Source of the DNA: Dactylellina haptotyla
Taxonomy: Eukaryota > Ascomycota > Orbiliomycetes > Orbiliales > Orbiliaceae
Assembly (NCBI GenBank): GCA_031310005.1
Contig: CM062386.1
Span: forward strand, 124,001-188,000
DNA: 64,000 bases
Direction: 5' to 3'
Of this stretch, positions 1 to 13,300 are shown in pieces. Under the pieces are notes generated by a model, which saw only the letters and a list, made by a program, of their open reading frames with translations, did no database searches and was not told where the DNA came from. The translations under genes were made by a program, and so were the position numbers. Positions within the stretch are counted from its first letter, which is position 1; every line of letters starts with the position of its first letter.

Positions 1-425
1 TATGTATGCTTCTCTCTTGTCAAGTTTGTTCAATTGTTGTCTTTGATATGTATCCTTAAGTTTTAAGGCACCATGCATACCGCTGGTGCTCAATTGCTCT
101 TGGGAGCCGCGGGGTTTCTACTTCTCGGCTCGTCCATCGCATGAATCACATCGGATTGTTTTTGTGTTACATTACCATCATCACATCGGATGGCTGCATA
201 TAAGCATCAACAATATGTTTGGCTTAAAGTATTTTCCGTTATCTCGGTTTGCTAATTTAGGTAAATTGCCTGCTACTCTAGGGCCCGATTGTTTATCCAG
301 GAGAAAACGGTGTCGAATCAAATCAGACAAATTCATATCCTTCCTACCGATCAAACCTTTCCGCTTCACCACCCGTCTCGGGCCGTAAAAATTCCATTTA
401 CCGTCCGGTGCCACCACAATCTACA
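1..425. other. 5' flank of the Myb/SANT-like gene
   Basis: No gene is supportable here. Short open frames exist on both strands but overlap each other and resemble no protein I know. The stretch most likely holds the promoter and 5' untranslated region of the gene beginning at 426. I see no clear TATA box close to that start. Confidence 0.4.
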
Positions 426-1818
426 ATGAATGTGGTGACTTCTAATGTATCACCCGGCTTGAGCAGCCAGAGGAGACCCCATTACGCTCCGGCTTCCATT
501 GGGTCTCCCAATATCTACAGCTCCAGTCCAAGAAACTCAAATGGCAGTATTGGCAATGGCTCGTTACATGCGCATGCGCAATTCCCAAGCCAGATTAAAT
601 ACGATAGCTTGACATCAATTTCTGAGAGTCAGCCATCAAGTCTTCCTTCAAGCTTCAGTACTGCCCCAGCAACAGCATTGGCGCCTCCAGCAATGAATCG
701 CACTCATTCCGGGACTATTCTGAAATCAAACGAGAGAAGACTCTTCAACCCATCGAACAGTCTTCCACAGATCTCCTTTCAACAGAACTCGCCCGATGCC
801 CCACCACCTGGTGACATCAAAGGAGAGTTTGAATCGGCCCCACCCAGTATCTTTGGTCATAATGATAGTCCATACCACAAACATGACTTCGACCATGGGT
901 TACAGCTATACCCCATAGCGTTGCCTGGTATGGCATCAGTTCATCCCACGCCATTCACTAATGGGGGAGGACCGAACACGTACTTCACACCGCCTCATGC
1001 TCATCACATCGATGGTGTTCCAACTACCCATCCGCAGGGTCTCTTGACCGAAGCATTTGGGGAACCAAATCCCCATTACAGAAAGCGAGACTATAGCATT
1101 ATGGACGCTTATCCGCAGTGGTCATCTCCAGACGGTATTCCTACTCAAAAACCTGTCAAGCGAAGAAAGTCATCCGCCACTCAACCCTGGCAACTCTCCG
1201 ATGACGACAGGTATTTGATGAAGCTCAAAGACGAGGATCAACTCCCGTGGAAGGAGATCGTGAACCGCTTTAAGGAAGAAGGACGAGGAACCCACCGTGT
1301 TCCCGCTCTACAAATGCGCCTCAAGAGGATTAAGGAGCGAATTAGGCAGTGGACTCCCGAAGATGTAAACCACCACCATCAATTTTTCCTCCCAAATACA
1401 CGGTGCTACCCAGTGCGACAACCTCCGATGCTTATAAGAGCAACTGGCTAACCAAAGCTTCCTTTGCGCGCCTCGAACCGGCCTCCTGGCCGGCTGTCGC
1501 CCCCGCCCTATTTTCTTTATTTTCAATTCTTAGGAGAAGTTACTTGACGATGCAAAAAAATGGCTTGACAAAAACTACTGGGAAATTGTGTCCAGCAAAA
1601 TGATTGAATACGGTCGAAAGGAAAAGATTCCCGGAACTTCCTGCGAAAAGAAGTGGAAAGAGCTCAACGCCAGGCGTGAGTCGGAGCGAGATTCAAAATC
1701 AGGGTCCGGACGCCTACTTCACGATGACCTTCCACCACACTCTCAGTGTCACTCTACCGCTACTAGCCCGACAACAAACTTTAGCGGTTACGATGAAGAA
1801 GACGGTAATCTATCATAA
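426..1818 (+). CDS. Myb/SANT-like nuclear protein, probable transcription regulator
   Basis: I read two exons, 426-1364 and 1534-1818, giving 407 residues. The intron runs from gtaaac to ttcttag and leaves the reading frame at a codon boundary. The first 240 residues are a low-complexity Ser/Pro/Asn/His-rich segment. A basic stretch (KRRK) then precedes a Trp-containing helical domain (WQLSDDDRYLMKLKDED, then LPWKEIVNRF) that looks like a divergent Myb/SANT repeat. The second exon continues with more helices (WEIVSSKMIEYG, then SCEKKWKEL), resembling the second half of a Myb-like pair. A nuclear DNA-binding or chromatin role is inferred. The frame is open 18 bases upstream of the chosen ATG but contains no earlier ATG. 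I recognise the N-terminus as a conserved filamentous-fungal hypothetical protein but know no characterised orthologue. Confidence 0.85.
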
Positions 1819-3689
1819 TACCTAGCAGATTCCTTTTACTTCTTTTTTCTTATATTTACTCGATCGCTTTTCATGAGTATCTTTCAGTTTTCCTTTTCTG
1901 TACTTCTTCCCAGACTTTTGATATCCACTCTTTCTTATCTTATTCGGAGTTCACACATGGTTCGGGAGGTCATCAATATCATCTATCAATTCCTTTATAT
2001 CATCATATACCATGCTGTTTGTGTTTAAAATGTATGTTACAATGTATGCACTTCAATATTCCTGTGTAGTTATTATTGTTCACTTGTTCCTTATCGCTAC
2101 TTCCTATCGTATATACGGTATATAAAAAAAGAAACAAAAAAATGGCGCAAAATCTGCTTTCATTGGAATTATCAAATGCTCTCATATCCGGTTTGTTCTG
2201 GTCTCGCGGGTTTGTTCTGGTTTCTGTTCCGCAAAACTCTCCATTCCATGTTTTCAATCAATTAGAAGTTTAACTTGGACTGGTATCCTCACACTCTAAG
2301 TGATGTAGCTAGCTAGCTTTCTAATCTACATAATAGTTTAGTTTATTCATATGGATGATCTGCATTTACATGGCCTTTGTCCTTTGGTCGAATAATATTC
2401 GGCACAGTCTTCAAAATTTACATTTCTCATATAGTCAATCCGCTCTGCCTGATTGATTCAATTATTGCTGTGCGGTAAGGTGAGTTGTAGCGCCCCTAGA
2501 TACATTCACACCTGAGATTCAGATGATTCTAGGCGACCTCTTACTCAAGGTATCACACAATAAATCCAAACTCATCAAAGAGGATTTTTTGTATACTGAA
2601 GCAATAAATCGTGAGCTAGTCTCGGGATCTAACAATCCCATCGACATCCCAGCCGCACTTGGTGGACGTGAATTAGCTTCCGCTTTGGCCCGCTGGCCCG
2701 CACCAGCAACCTTTGAGCCTTTTAGAATGTTTTAAAACTGTTATTGGGGAAGGACTTCTGAGCTGTCTATCGAAGTTTTAACTTGGAGGTTTTCTTGGCA
2801 ATTATGGGTGGCTAAACTGATGAATATTTCTCAGAAACCTAGAGTTATCAGCATGCTAGCCAGGGTATTATTGAAAAGCTGGGAACCAGAAGGGGTCGTA
2901 GTGCGAACGGTAATGCACTATCGTCACGAGATCGAACCTGACCTGTTGGACTTTTCTTTTTTACTTGAGTGAGAACATCTCCATTTAGAAGGCAGGCGCG
3001 AAACAATAGCTGAGGCCTATATTTCCAACGGTATTGGATGCACATTGCCAGGTTTTGTTGTAAAGGAAGCTAATTATAATCAATTGAGATGTAGGAATGG
3101 TCGACACGCAGAGAAGTGCGGGCTTGGGTGGCTTTCCAACGCTGGTCTAAACCAGAGAAGCAAATATATCTCTGAAGATGGAGCTTAGGAATATCAATAT
3201 CAGTGGATCAAATGCGAGCCGGGAAGCGGATCATGAAAAAGCCACCATCTCCGTTCGCCGCTTTCTCACAACAACCATATATGCAAAGATCGATACAGTA
3301 AGTATACTAATTGACAATATCAATCAGAAACACATCTAAACCTAGATAGGCCAGGAAGAGTTGTAGCAGGGGTCCAGAACGATTGGCTACTCTTCTACCA
3401 GAAGATTACGATTCATCTATGCAGGCGTCTTATGATCATCTCCTGTATCCGTCTAATGTCTTCATAGGACCAACTAATTTCAGGCGGGAAAAGCCTTCCA
3501 CACTATGTTACTTGAAAGAATGTTCGGGCCTTCTTCCATTTAGAGCCAACAGATGCCACATTTCTTTGACACAAAATACAACATAAAATCATACTAAAGC
3601 AGGATGGAATATCGTTTCCGGAAACCCCAAAACTCCAAAAGAGGCAAGCGAACCCCAGTCGAATACATTTATCGAAATCAGAAAATAAA
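1819..3689. other. Intergenic, no gene seen
   Basis: This is 1.9 kb between the 3' end of the Myb-like gene and the 3' end of the histidine kinase gene. It is AT-rich with T-rich runs that suit 3' untranslated regions. The open frames present (for example 70 residues at 2523-2735) are short and unrecognisable. Confidence 0.5.
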
Positions 3690-6600
3690 TCAACCCTGTA
3701 AACGTTCTCTCGAGATGGGATTGGCAATTACCTCCCTCTCCAATACATCTTCCAACTTGCTCACCAATTCCGGCATTCGGAAAGGTTTACTAAGAACGTC
3801 ATCCATGCCCGCCTCTTTCATCTGCTTAATCTGTTCCGGCCTGGCATTCGCTGTTACTGCAATGATCGGTACCCTTCGCACCAACGACCCTTCGGCCTCA
3901 AGTTTTCTAATCTCCCCGGTTGCCTTGAGCCCATCCATTACTGGCATCTCTACATCCATTAATATGACTGTCAAGTCATACGCCTCGTCCATAGCCCCCA
4001 TGTACAGGTTCGATTGCATGACTTTCTCAAGAGCTTCTAAACCATGGTTCGCCACCTGAATTTCACATCCAAGTTTTGTGAGTTGCTTGCGGATGACGTT
4101 CTGGTTCACCAGATTCTGCGATGATTATATCAAAAATGAGTAAAATATCTATTACATAGCAAATGGGAATCGCGACGGGGAACAGGGTATGATATAAAGG
4201 GAAGTCAGCACATACATCTTCCACAACAAGCACTTGATAGCCTTCCAATCTTTTACCTGCATTGCCTGATAGTGATATACCCACAGGGATACCTGGGCTT
4301 GCAGGTCGGGATGCGGGCACCATTGGAGGAGATAAAGTGCCGGATGTTCGTCTCGTAAGGTTTCCAGGAACTATCGTCCTTGCGTATACTGGCAGCTCCG
4401 CGCCCTGAGGCTCACCTCGTGCAACTTTAATGTAGAAGCAGAACGCGCATCCCTTTCCCGCTTCTGAAAGAACGCCAATCTCGCCAGACTGCAATTGCAC
4501 AAGCTCACGTGAGATAAAAAGCCCTAGTCCGCTGCCTCCATATTGGATATGGGTACGCGGGGAAGCCTGACTGAATTTTTGAAACAGCATACTTTTCTCG
4601 TCATCTGTCAGTCTACGACACGGTATTAGTATCTAGAGAGCTACGAGAGGTTTCCATATTCTTGATGTTGAAGCAGCCTTACCCTTTCCCTGTATCCTTC
4701 ACTTCAAATGACAAGAATAGACCCCGATCATGCAGTTTACTTTCAGATAGTTCAGGTGGTGACGGCTCACTCATTTTCCTTACGGATGGGAAAACCATCA
4801 ATCCTTCAGGGTCGATCGGCTTTTCTAACGACGCGCTCAAGGTTATAATTATCTTCTTCTCCACCTCGGTTCGAATAAATTTGAGAGCATTCGTCAGGAG
4901 GTTTATCAGCACTTGTAGCAAACGTGTGGGATCCAATTTGACCCAATCGACAGCCAGATTTCTATATTCATCATCAACCTGAGATTTCAATTATATTTTA
5001 TTTTTATTTTTTCTCGGGTTAGCCTCGTTTACCAAGTTCGACTGCATCAGACAACAATACCCACCTCTAAATCCATATGAATTTCATTGAGTAGACACTC
5101 TTGCTCAAACATCTTTATAGCCTCATTTACTACCGCGACTGGCTGCACATCAACTGGTGTGATTATGAGCCGGGCAGAATCGAGTTTAGAAAGAGTGAGA
5201 ATATCATCTACAACCCTCTTTTGGTGATTTGCACAGAGCAAGATCGTTTGAGCGGCATCAATTGAGGCAGCTATTTCTTCTTCTAACTGTGAGGTGCTTC
5301 CATCGTAGGACTTCTTTAAGCCTGATAACGAGCTTATTATGGTGTCGCTGAGTTGGAGTATGGCGGAGAGAGGATTTCCTAGTCATCCTATAAGTATCAT
5401 CCATTCCAAAACGTAAATATTTTAGGGCATCTAAACCATACTCATCTCGTGACTCGCGATATCTACGAAATTCTATACCAGCTATCAGCTACGGTCCATC
5501 CGTTTAGATAAATGTTTGGGGATCCATACATCTTGCTGGCGTTTCAACTCTCTAGCTTCTTCGAGCAGTCTCCTCTGAGTTCTTTCTCTCAGCTTTTGCT
5601 CTGAAATATTAGTTGTAACGCCGAGGTATCCTATGAGGGTCCCATCTTCAGCGAATTCGGGCTGACTTAGACCCAAGGTCCATCTTTCCGTAACTTGCCC
5701 ATCCTTGGTAGTGTATGGTGTTACCCAGCGGAAAGCTTGGGCGATAGGTTCTTCCGCGTCGGTAATATCGGCTAATCCGTTCAGAAGCATTTCTCGATCC
5801 TCTGGGTAAACATATTGGATCCAATTTTCCACGTCGAAGTCTCTTGGAACCGCCGTGATTTCAAACCAAGCATCGTTAACAAACGTAACTTTTCCCACCT
5901 GATCACACATGTATATCCCCACAGGGGCAACCTCTGTTAACCGTTTGAACCTGAACTCACTCGCCCTAGCTTCGGAAGTTTTAGCAGCCAACTGATTTGA
6001 TAAAATAATCTTCTCCATCGCGGCTATACGGGCCAAGTTCTCGCTCCGCCGAACTTCATTCTCAAAGAAAAAGCTAGCAGAAAGAGAACTTGATAATTGT
6101 TGGGTGAGGAGCTGGACAAGAAGTTTATAGTCGTCGTTGAAGGGCCGACGAGTATTAAGCCCCAGAACAAGGAACCCAGAAATCTCATCCGCGGCACTAT
6201 GCGCATATATCGGGCATATAGCCACCGAAGTAATGGGATCTCCGAATGGTGAGACCAGGCCCTCGAGGAGATGTGGAGGTATTAGGTCATCATCGCGAAG
6301 ATGTAGAAACTCATGGTTGCAGGATTGTCTGAAAGCTGCCGCGAACCCTTCGTCGGATTCGCTCAGGTTTATTCGAGGTGGCATGCATATATGGCCCTCC
6401 GGGATGTTATATGAGCCCTCATACTCTATTGTGAAGGACTGATTCAACGGTTTTCCCTGGGTATCCGAGTAATTTGAGTTCTCGTAAAAGCTCTCCACCC
6501 TTGAGTAGACCAGAGCGAAGGGTGCATCCGTTTCATTGGTTTGCATCCCACTCAAGAATTTTCTCCAGAATTCTTTTCTGTTCGTAACGCCACTCGTCTT

Positions 6601-8088
6601 GGTTCCAATCTCTCCAAACATTTGAAAGCTTCTTGCCGCGAGAACTCGGGCTGTAAGGTCAGCCGAGAGACTGAAAATACCAACACAGATCCCACTCTCA
6701 TCGACAATAGGACTCAATGCCCATGAAAAATAAGTCTGTTCGGTAGATCCTTCCCGAGTCAGGAAGACTTCGTGATCTTCTTGGTATGTCGGTATGCCCC
6801 GCGAGACATTCTTGAAGCGAGTTGCAAGGAGGTCATCAAAAACACCACCCCATACTTCCCCACAAGGTTTTCCGAGACTCCACGGGTGAAGACTAGACAT
6901 CATCTCTTTGAAAGGTTCGTTATATATCAGGATGTACTCAGGTCCATAGTAGAGAGAAGACGGGAAGCAAGAGGCGCACATCAACACCACAGAGGTCCTC
7001 AAGCTTTGAGGCCAATTCTCGATGGGTCCGAGCGACGTATTTCCCCAATCGTAGTCCCGAATCGTTCTCAAGTGTTCTGGGAGCAGCTCACTGGACTCGG
7101 CACGAGTCCAATCTAGCATTCCTAGATGGATAAAAGTGAAAATCTCAGCACCTATAGGTGTTTCAATAGGCCCTTAGCGATATCACTTACCATTGGCCTG
7201 TTCGAGATACTCTTCAGAAAGTTTCAATGCATCAGCTGGTGCGACTTGCCGGAGATCCATGTTTACGGTCACCGAGCTTTCTTTTGCCGGTTTGGCATAT
7301 ATGCGTCCGAAATTAGCAGGATCCAAGTCCGTGAAGTCCAGGCTTCCGGTGTTAGATCGAGCAACTCGCGACAGCTTTCTCTCGAGCTCGGATTTGTTGG
7401 ACAACTTGCTTGGACTTTCGGGTGCGTTCATGGATACAACATCTTCCTTTTTCGTCTCACTAATCCGACGTGCTGTGATGTTCTTCAAATTGTCCTTCGT
7501 GGGCGAATAACTCGATACCGAGAGGACGCTGAAGTCGTCGTTCAGCGTCTGCGCGGAAATCTCACTCATCGACCGCTCGGCTTTTCGTCGGTCGTCTTGC
7601 GTTGGCAGCTTCCACGAAAGCGGTATGCCCGTGAATTGGAGATACTGCAGACCGCCAACGGCCAGCGTCGTGGTCGTCCAAAGGATTCCTTTGGTGCATG
7701 TATAGTACGGCACGCCGCGACCACCGTCCGGGTATGTCAATCGGTCCGTCAGCCATACGTGGAAATCGTGATCGTATTGCGCCAGCGATTGAGTGGTAAC
7801 AAAGCTCGCGTTCGTCTGGTGTTCTGAATCGCCGGCCCCCCCATCGGCCTGTCCCGATACGGGCGAATAGGCGAGGTTCGATGAGGCATCTGAGAGATTC
7901 CGGGCCAAGCGTAAACGGGTATGCGAAGCATTGTTGAACCAGACCACAGGCCACGGTCTGCAAGGAGGCTGCGGCCGTGACTGGACCAAAAACGACGGCT
8001 TCGGGTCGTCTGCGAGAGCGTCCAGCAGCCTGATATCCGCGATATCATCGGCCAAGGTCGCACCGTTCGAGAATTGCGTTGTGATCAT
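3690..8088 (-). CDS. Hybrid sensor histidine kinase (PAS, GAF-like, PAS, HisKA, HATPase, receiver)
   Basis: I rebuilt seven exons on the minus strand: 7191-8088, 5530-7121, 5442-5472, 5065-5378, 4683-4978, 4216-4612 and 3690-4115, giving 1317 residues. Residues 1-300 are a divergent N-terminus with Ser-rich segments. Residues 310-460 look PAS-like ([18 protein letters not shown]), 480-650 GAF-like and 690-800 a PAS domain (APVGIYMCD). The H-box is IASHEMRNPLSA with phosphoacceptor His838. The ATPase has an N-box ([11 protein letters not shown]), DTGKG and GSGLGLF. The receiver has VVED at its start, the phosphoacceptor Asp1230 in VILMDVEMP, and a late KPF lysine. All catalytic motifs are intact, so this should be an active His-to-Asp phosphorelay sensor feeding a Ypd1-type transfer protein. 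No membrane span is evident, which suggests a cytosolic sensor. The fungal HHK group is not assigned. One exon is only 31 nt. Confidence 0.93.
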
Positions 8089-9488
8089 GCCGCAAAGCCG
8101 GTGGCGTTCGCCAGCTCGCGTCCGACAATCAAAAGTGGAGCCCCTTGTGAGATCTTGCCCCGATCTGCTGCCAAATTTAATTGCCAGATCGACCCAGCCG
8201 CAGAATTGGGAGGCCTGCAGATGCGGTGTTACGCGGTGTTTCGTTCGGGACGGTCGACTTTTGGGGCAGCGCAGCCAGATACAGCCAATCCACCAAAGAA
8301 GCCCGAGCTCAAGGCGAGGGTATCCTAGACCTCGATATCTCAGCCAGTTAAATTTGATACTCGCTCAGAAAACTGGTGCTTCTGCTGAGGATTCGGTAGA
8401 ATGTTCCTAGCTCACAGCGTATATGCAGACACTCTCTTGGGAAAGACGTGGCTTGCAGATGGCAATCAATCGATCGATATTTCGGAGCTAGCACCCAAAG
8501 GAGACGCAGTGAGCTGAGCGAGTATTGGTTTCCGCGGCCGCCAAATTCCTGAAACTGTTCACCCGACCGTATTCCGAGAGGTAAGCTATCACGATGCTAA
8601 TCCAGATGGATAATCTTGAAATTTGATAACAGGAACAGGGCGACGCAAAAAATCGATTTAAATTTAAATTAATATTTATCTGGCTTGGATATCCGGATGG
8701 CTTCTGTAAGTGACGTTTCGGCTAGGTTTCCCACCCATCTTCCCACCCGCGGAACTTCCCACCGAGGCCATGATCCAACCACAAGTCACTGTGGCTTTTC
8801 TTGACTCCAAAAAGGTTAATGGCGGTTAATCGAACACTCTAGACACTGAACGCCTCAGCCGCCACACTCTAATCCGTACTGGACTTGCAAGTCAATTTCT
8901 CAGAACGCACTTTTGCGCAGAATTTTTCCCAAGTCCGGAGCCTCGAGTTCTGATTTCTGGCCCGCAGAAAACAAAAACGGACCATCTGATCATTTGATGT
9001 GCACTGGTAGCATACATACATAAAAAAAACATGAAAAACGCCAAACATGTAAAATAAAACCATTGAAGCCGTGTCTATTGAGTTACGATCTGGTATTCTT
9101 TGAGCAGAAGAAATTCTCATTTCTCCATGTTGCTGTGGTGAGTGATTCAAGGGAGTGTTCTGGCCAACCCAAGCCAAAGTCCTACATAAGGAAAAGGAAA
9201 CTACCAAACAAGTGCAATTTTGGGGCTCCGACCGCACTAGCCCGAATGGCCAGATGGCTGCGGAAGCCGTTGCGTCTTCCTTCCTAGCCCGCCATGCACT
9301 TTCTCATCCTCGATTTCCGTATCCGTCCCTAGCAGAAAGCCAATTTAGGTAGTCAGATTGACTCCTGTGTTCGTCCCACGAGATGGCGTTGCACTGCCTC
9401 TTTGGCTGGCGTTCTCGTGGCTCGTGTTGCTGGTGTTGTCTAAAGTCCGACAAAATGAATCTGCTCCCCTCCGCCTTGGGGAATCTAG
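8089..9488. other. Upstream region of the histidine kinase and 3' region of the Zn2Cys6 gene
   Basis: No independent gene is supportable. 8089-8900 is the likely promoter of the minus-strand kinase gene. 9345-9488 may be the last coding part of the neighbouring Zn(II)2Cys6 gene if a terminal intron is spliced there, because the frame continues past its TGA for 47 codons. Confidence 0.45.
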
Positions 9489-10305
9489 TCATAGGGTAGG
9501 CGGAAATCGTCTTCTGTACTCGTGGTCATCCAGTGGATGGCTACTAGGTGATGCCTCGAAAACTGGTAATTTTGTCCCCTGCGTCGAACGATATCTCCGA
9601 TGGTCATGGTGGTGGTGGTGGTGATGGTGGTGGTTCGTAATCGGAGGGAGCTCCAAATCTTGTTCGCTGTATGGTGGCTGTCGCTCAATGTGGCTCCCAT
9701 ATGATGAGTCCGGACTATGGAGGGTAACCGGTCTCCTCGGAGGACTATCGATCTCTGCCGAAGCGGAATTTGATGTCGAGGTGAATGAAGACGGTGAGGC
9801 TTCCGAAAGTTCGCCTCCTCGACTCTGGATGAACGAAACCAGATCTTCCAGAGAGTAGTCCGACCGGATGGATTCAACAATGCTATTTGCTTCGTCGGCC
9901 GGCGAGCTTTTGATAGCCTGTAGCACCAGCTTCATCATGTCGTTGTCTCTACGGAGCCGTTCAACGGGGTCACGCCGTCTACCGTCGTTTCCAGGAATGT
10001 AGATGCATTCGCCTGTACCACGTCGGCGGCAGGCAGAGCAAGCAGGAACGCCCTGATCACACTAGATATTCCAAGCGCCGCGGGTCAGACCGTTGACTTT
10101 TCAATGTTGGAATATTACTCGGTCATACCTTTGTCTTATGCGACCTGCACTCAGTGCAGGCATTGCTCGCCTTTCTCCTCTTTCCAGTAGAGAGGTCTGA
10201 AGGGTTCGGGCCTTGTGAACCTTCTGCGCGTGGTAGCAGGGGACGTAACGAGTTCATGGAACTAGAATTCGAATTCGAACTCGAGGACTGGTAGTTGTAA
10301 TCCAT
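9489..10305 (-). CDS. Small Zn(II)2Cys6 binuclear-cluster protein
   Basis: Two exons, 10129-10305 and 9489-10061, give 249 residues; the 67-bp intron (gtatga...atctag) falls directly before the third cluster cysteine. The cluster is C50-x2-C53-x6-C60-x6-C67-x2-C70-x7-C78, preceded by a basic GKRRKAS stretch. This is the Gal4-type DNA-binding module of fungal transcription factors. A short helical segment follows (residues 95-125), then a Ser/Pro-rich tail with a run of nine His. There is no room for the large fungal-specific middle homology domain, so this is a minimal member, possibly a dimerising partner or a non-classical regulator. The 3' end is uncertain: the frame continues 47 codons beyond the TGA at 9489-9491, and alternative terminal introns can be drawn. 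The target genes are unknown. Confidence 0.85.
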
Positions 10306-13300
10306 ATGACTGACGTATTTGGGTGCGATGAACCGATGTGTATGTTTTAGGAAATGATCTTCGATCTCAATAGAAAGGGTTGATATAGGTGATATAAGAG
10401 GGAGGTGGGCAGGTTATCTATATCGGGATATCGAGGGTAGGTATAGATCTAGCTTCGGCTTTATGAGCTCCAATTGATCTTCTGGTCCATGAAACAAATG
10501 CAAGGGATAGATTGACTGATGACAACATAGAGGTCATTATTGCTCCTGCATCAGTACGATAGCGAAGCTACTATGTTTGAGGAGAGGGGGGGTGCTTCGC
10601 AATTATGCATTTCCAGGGCTGGAGAAGGTCCCTTATTTTTCTCATGGTCTACCTTATTTTCGTTTGATATTTTTTTCTTCCGCAATCTACTTCGGTCATG
10701 CAGGCTGCTCGGTAGCGCCGATTCTACGGGTCGAGGTCTCCAATTGAAAGCTCTGGCCAGTGCAGGTATCGAGCTAACCGGGTAGATAGTATGTAGGCTG
10801 GGTGACCAGCAGCGGAGAGGGGGGTCCGGGGGGAGAGAGGAAGAAGAAAAGAAAGGCGGAGCTATTGCAGAAGTTGAGCAGATTCAATCAGCTGATGGGA
10901 TCTGACTGGCAGTTCCATCTAGAGAGAAAAAGAAAGATTCTTACATTAGGCAAATTCCGTACGACGATACATCGATGATTCGCGGATGTATTTTCCAGAT
11001 TGTGGATACCACAGCAATTGCAAACATGCGCACATGGACAAAAACTAGCTGCAGGATCAAACGAACCATCTCCTACAGACACCCTTATCAAGACACATTT
11101 CGAGCATATATATGCGGGCGTGCGGACGACAAATTTGTCGTTGCGATAGCCTCTTTCCAGACACCCACTAGGATGTTAGCCATATTCCGCAACGGTCTCC
11201 CAGTCGAGCTGCTGTCCAATGCATATTTTTCTTCGTGTCTGAGTGCATTAAACTAAAATGGCACCAGGGGTTTGGGCAGACTTGGCGAGTGGTATGGATC
11301 CGGTAGTAAGGGTCCAGCTGCATCGAAAACCCTGAGCGAACACCCGCATCGTTCTAGACCCTTCGAGTCCCACCAATAGCTCGGAAATCGTCGGGGGTCT
11401 GGAACGCCGTTGAAGCTTCTTCATTCTAAATTGAGAACACTAGACATGCACAGCACATTCTGTCCTTTCGTACATGCATTAGTAAACCACCGTTTCTCCG
11501 GGCCTTTGGTTGAATCTCCTTCGGCTATTAAATCCGACTCGCTCTGACGCCTGTCAAAGAAAAGGGAGATCCCAGCTACCCCTGCAAAGCGAAAGCTGAA
11601 ATCGGGCAAGTCGAGTGGTGGGTTTCTGTGAGAATCCCACTCCTCGGCTAACAGCTAGCCCAAACTCAAGTATGCATAAAAGGTGGTATAGCAGAAGGAA
11701 CTCCCATCGTGAGGAATGCTACATGCGACACAATGGGAATGTCTCCGTGAGCAGCAGACCCCGTGTTAGCCGGGACCACAACTGCCGTCGTACCGTTACA
11801 GCTGGTACACCCCAGTTTGAGTCGGTGCGGAGAATCTAGATCTGAAATCTAAAGATGAGGACGGCTCGCACTCGTGAACACCTAAGGTGAACACGGTTTA
11901 GGTCAGACCACCCGCGAACCGCAAAACACGCCATATGTCTATATTATACCTTCAAATCTGCAAGCCGCAGAGTAGATACACAAGTAGCTAATATTAGGAA
12001 CCTCAGCCTGCCCGCACGTGTGCACCAGACGTATTTGCAAGACGGAGTTATAACGTTATCAGATCGATGGTTCAAGGAGATAGGTAAGGAAATTACGACA
12101 ATCGATGCAATCGTCCTCGGGATCTTTGCGGCGGTTCAGCTCGCTGCTATGTCAGCCACAACGCCGTACTTTCAACCGGCCAAACACAGCAGACTCGCTT
12201 ACGGATGTGTATCTCCCCATTGGTAGAATCGAGAAATAGTACAGCAGCAAAAACTCTAAAATTTGCATTGAACTAGGAACAAAAGGCCTACCCAATCCTA
12301 ATCAAGAAAATCTAGTTAGTAGCGAATACTGCAGAAAACGTATACTATGAGTAGAGGTCTCGTATACGTAAGCAATTCACTCACTCTTGCAAGCCAGATC
12401 GAGACCGCCATGTGTAAGAAAGCAATACACACAACCCAATTGCAACCGGCCAAACTAAATTAGCTAAATAGGTATATAATACACATGTCGTGTCAGAAGA
12501 AATCGGAAGAAGTCCTTCCTGAAGTAAATATGGATCCCAAGACTCTCTTTCTCGGTTTTGCAGACGGCGGAAAGCGAGTGCCATTTGCAAGCGAGTAGCA
12601 TCCAAGATCCAAAGCCCGAGATTTCAGCCGAGGAGGTCCCAACGGTGTCCCACTCTCACAACACAAAGTTGAAGAGGCCAGCCACAGCTCGAGCTCTCGA
12701 AGACCCACATATTTTCCATATTCGGTCTTCGTTGGCATACGCGGTTATGGCAGCACCGAGGGTCCTCGAGAAACTGAGCCCAACGGCCTGAATGAGCATT
12801 TTACAGTGCGAATATATTAAGGTAGCTTAAGCTGCGTGCAGAGTTGTGGGATAGAGCGGCAATTCTCTACTAGCTCTACCAGTATGCAATTTGCATTTGA
12901 GATTGATAGCTCGCCTCTCCCGCCCTTGCCACCGGCCCCTCTGCAGATCCGCGGTCCCGTCCACCCGCCGCCACCACCACGGTGATCACCACAGGCGCCG
13001 CAATTGCCGCTCCAAGCATGAGGCCAGCCTGTTGGTGCACACGAAGAGGATGGCATTTCCGGCATACTTCTGTACTAGGATTCCTTGCTTGTTCTAAAGT
13101 AGCTCAGCACGTACGTACTTCTCGTGGCGGTGGCACCCGATTTCCAAAAAAGACTGGTGGCGACAACGCAATTACAAAGGCCTCATCGAACTGAGGCCAT
13201 AGGTAATTACGTATAGCCATCAGGAATGCCCAACAATAACCTTGGATTTTTTCAAAAAGCAACGACCGATAATACACATGAACGAGCCACCTCAAGAGCA

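Noticed and set aside
3604-4059. 151-residue plus-strand frame opposite the receiver domain
   Set aside because: It is antisense to the conserved receiver domain of the histidine kinase.
7126-7827. 233-residue plus-strand frame opposite the histidine kinase N-terminus
   Set aside because: It is antisense to exon 1 of the kinase, whose splice to exon 2 is clear.
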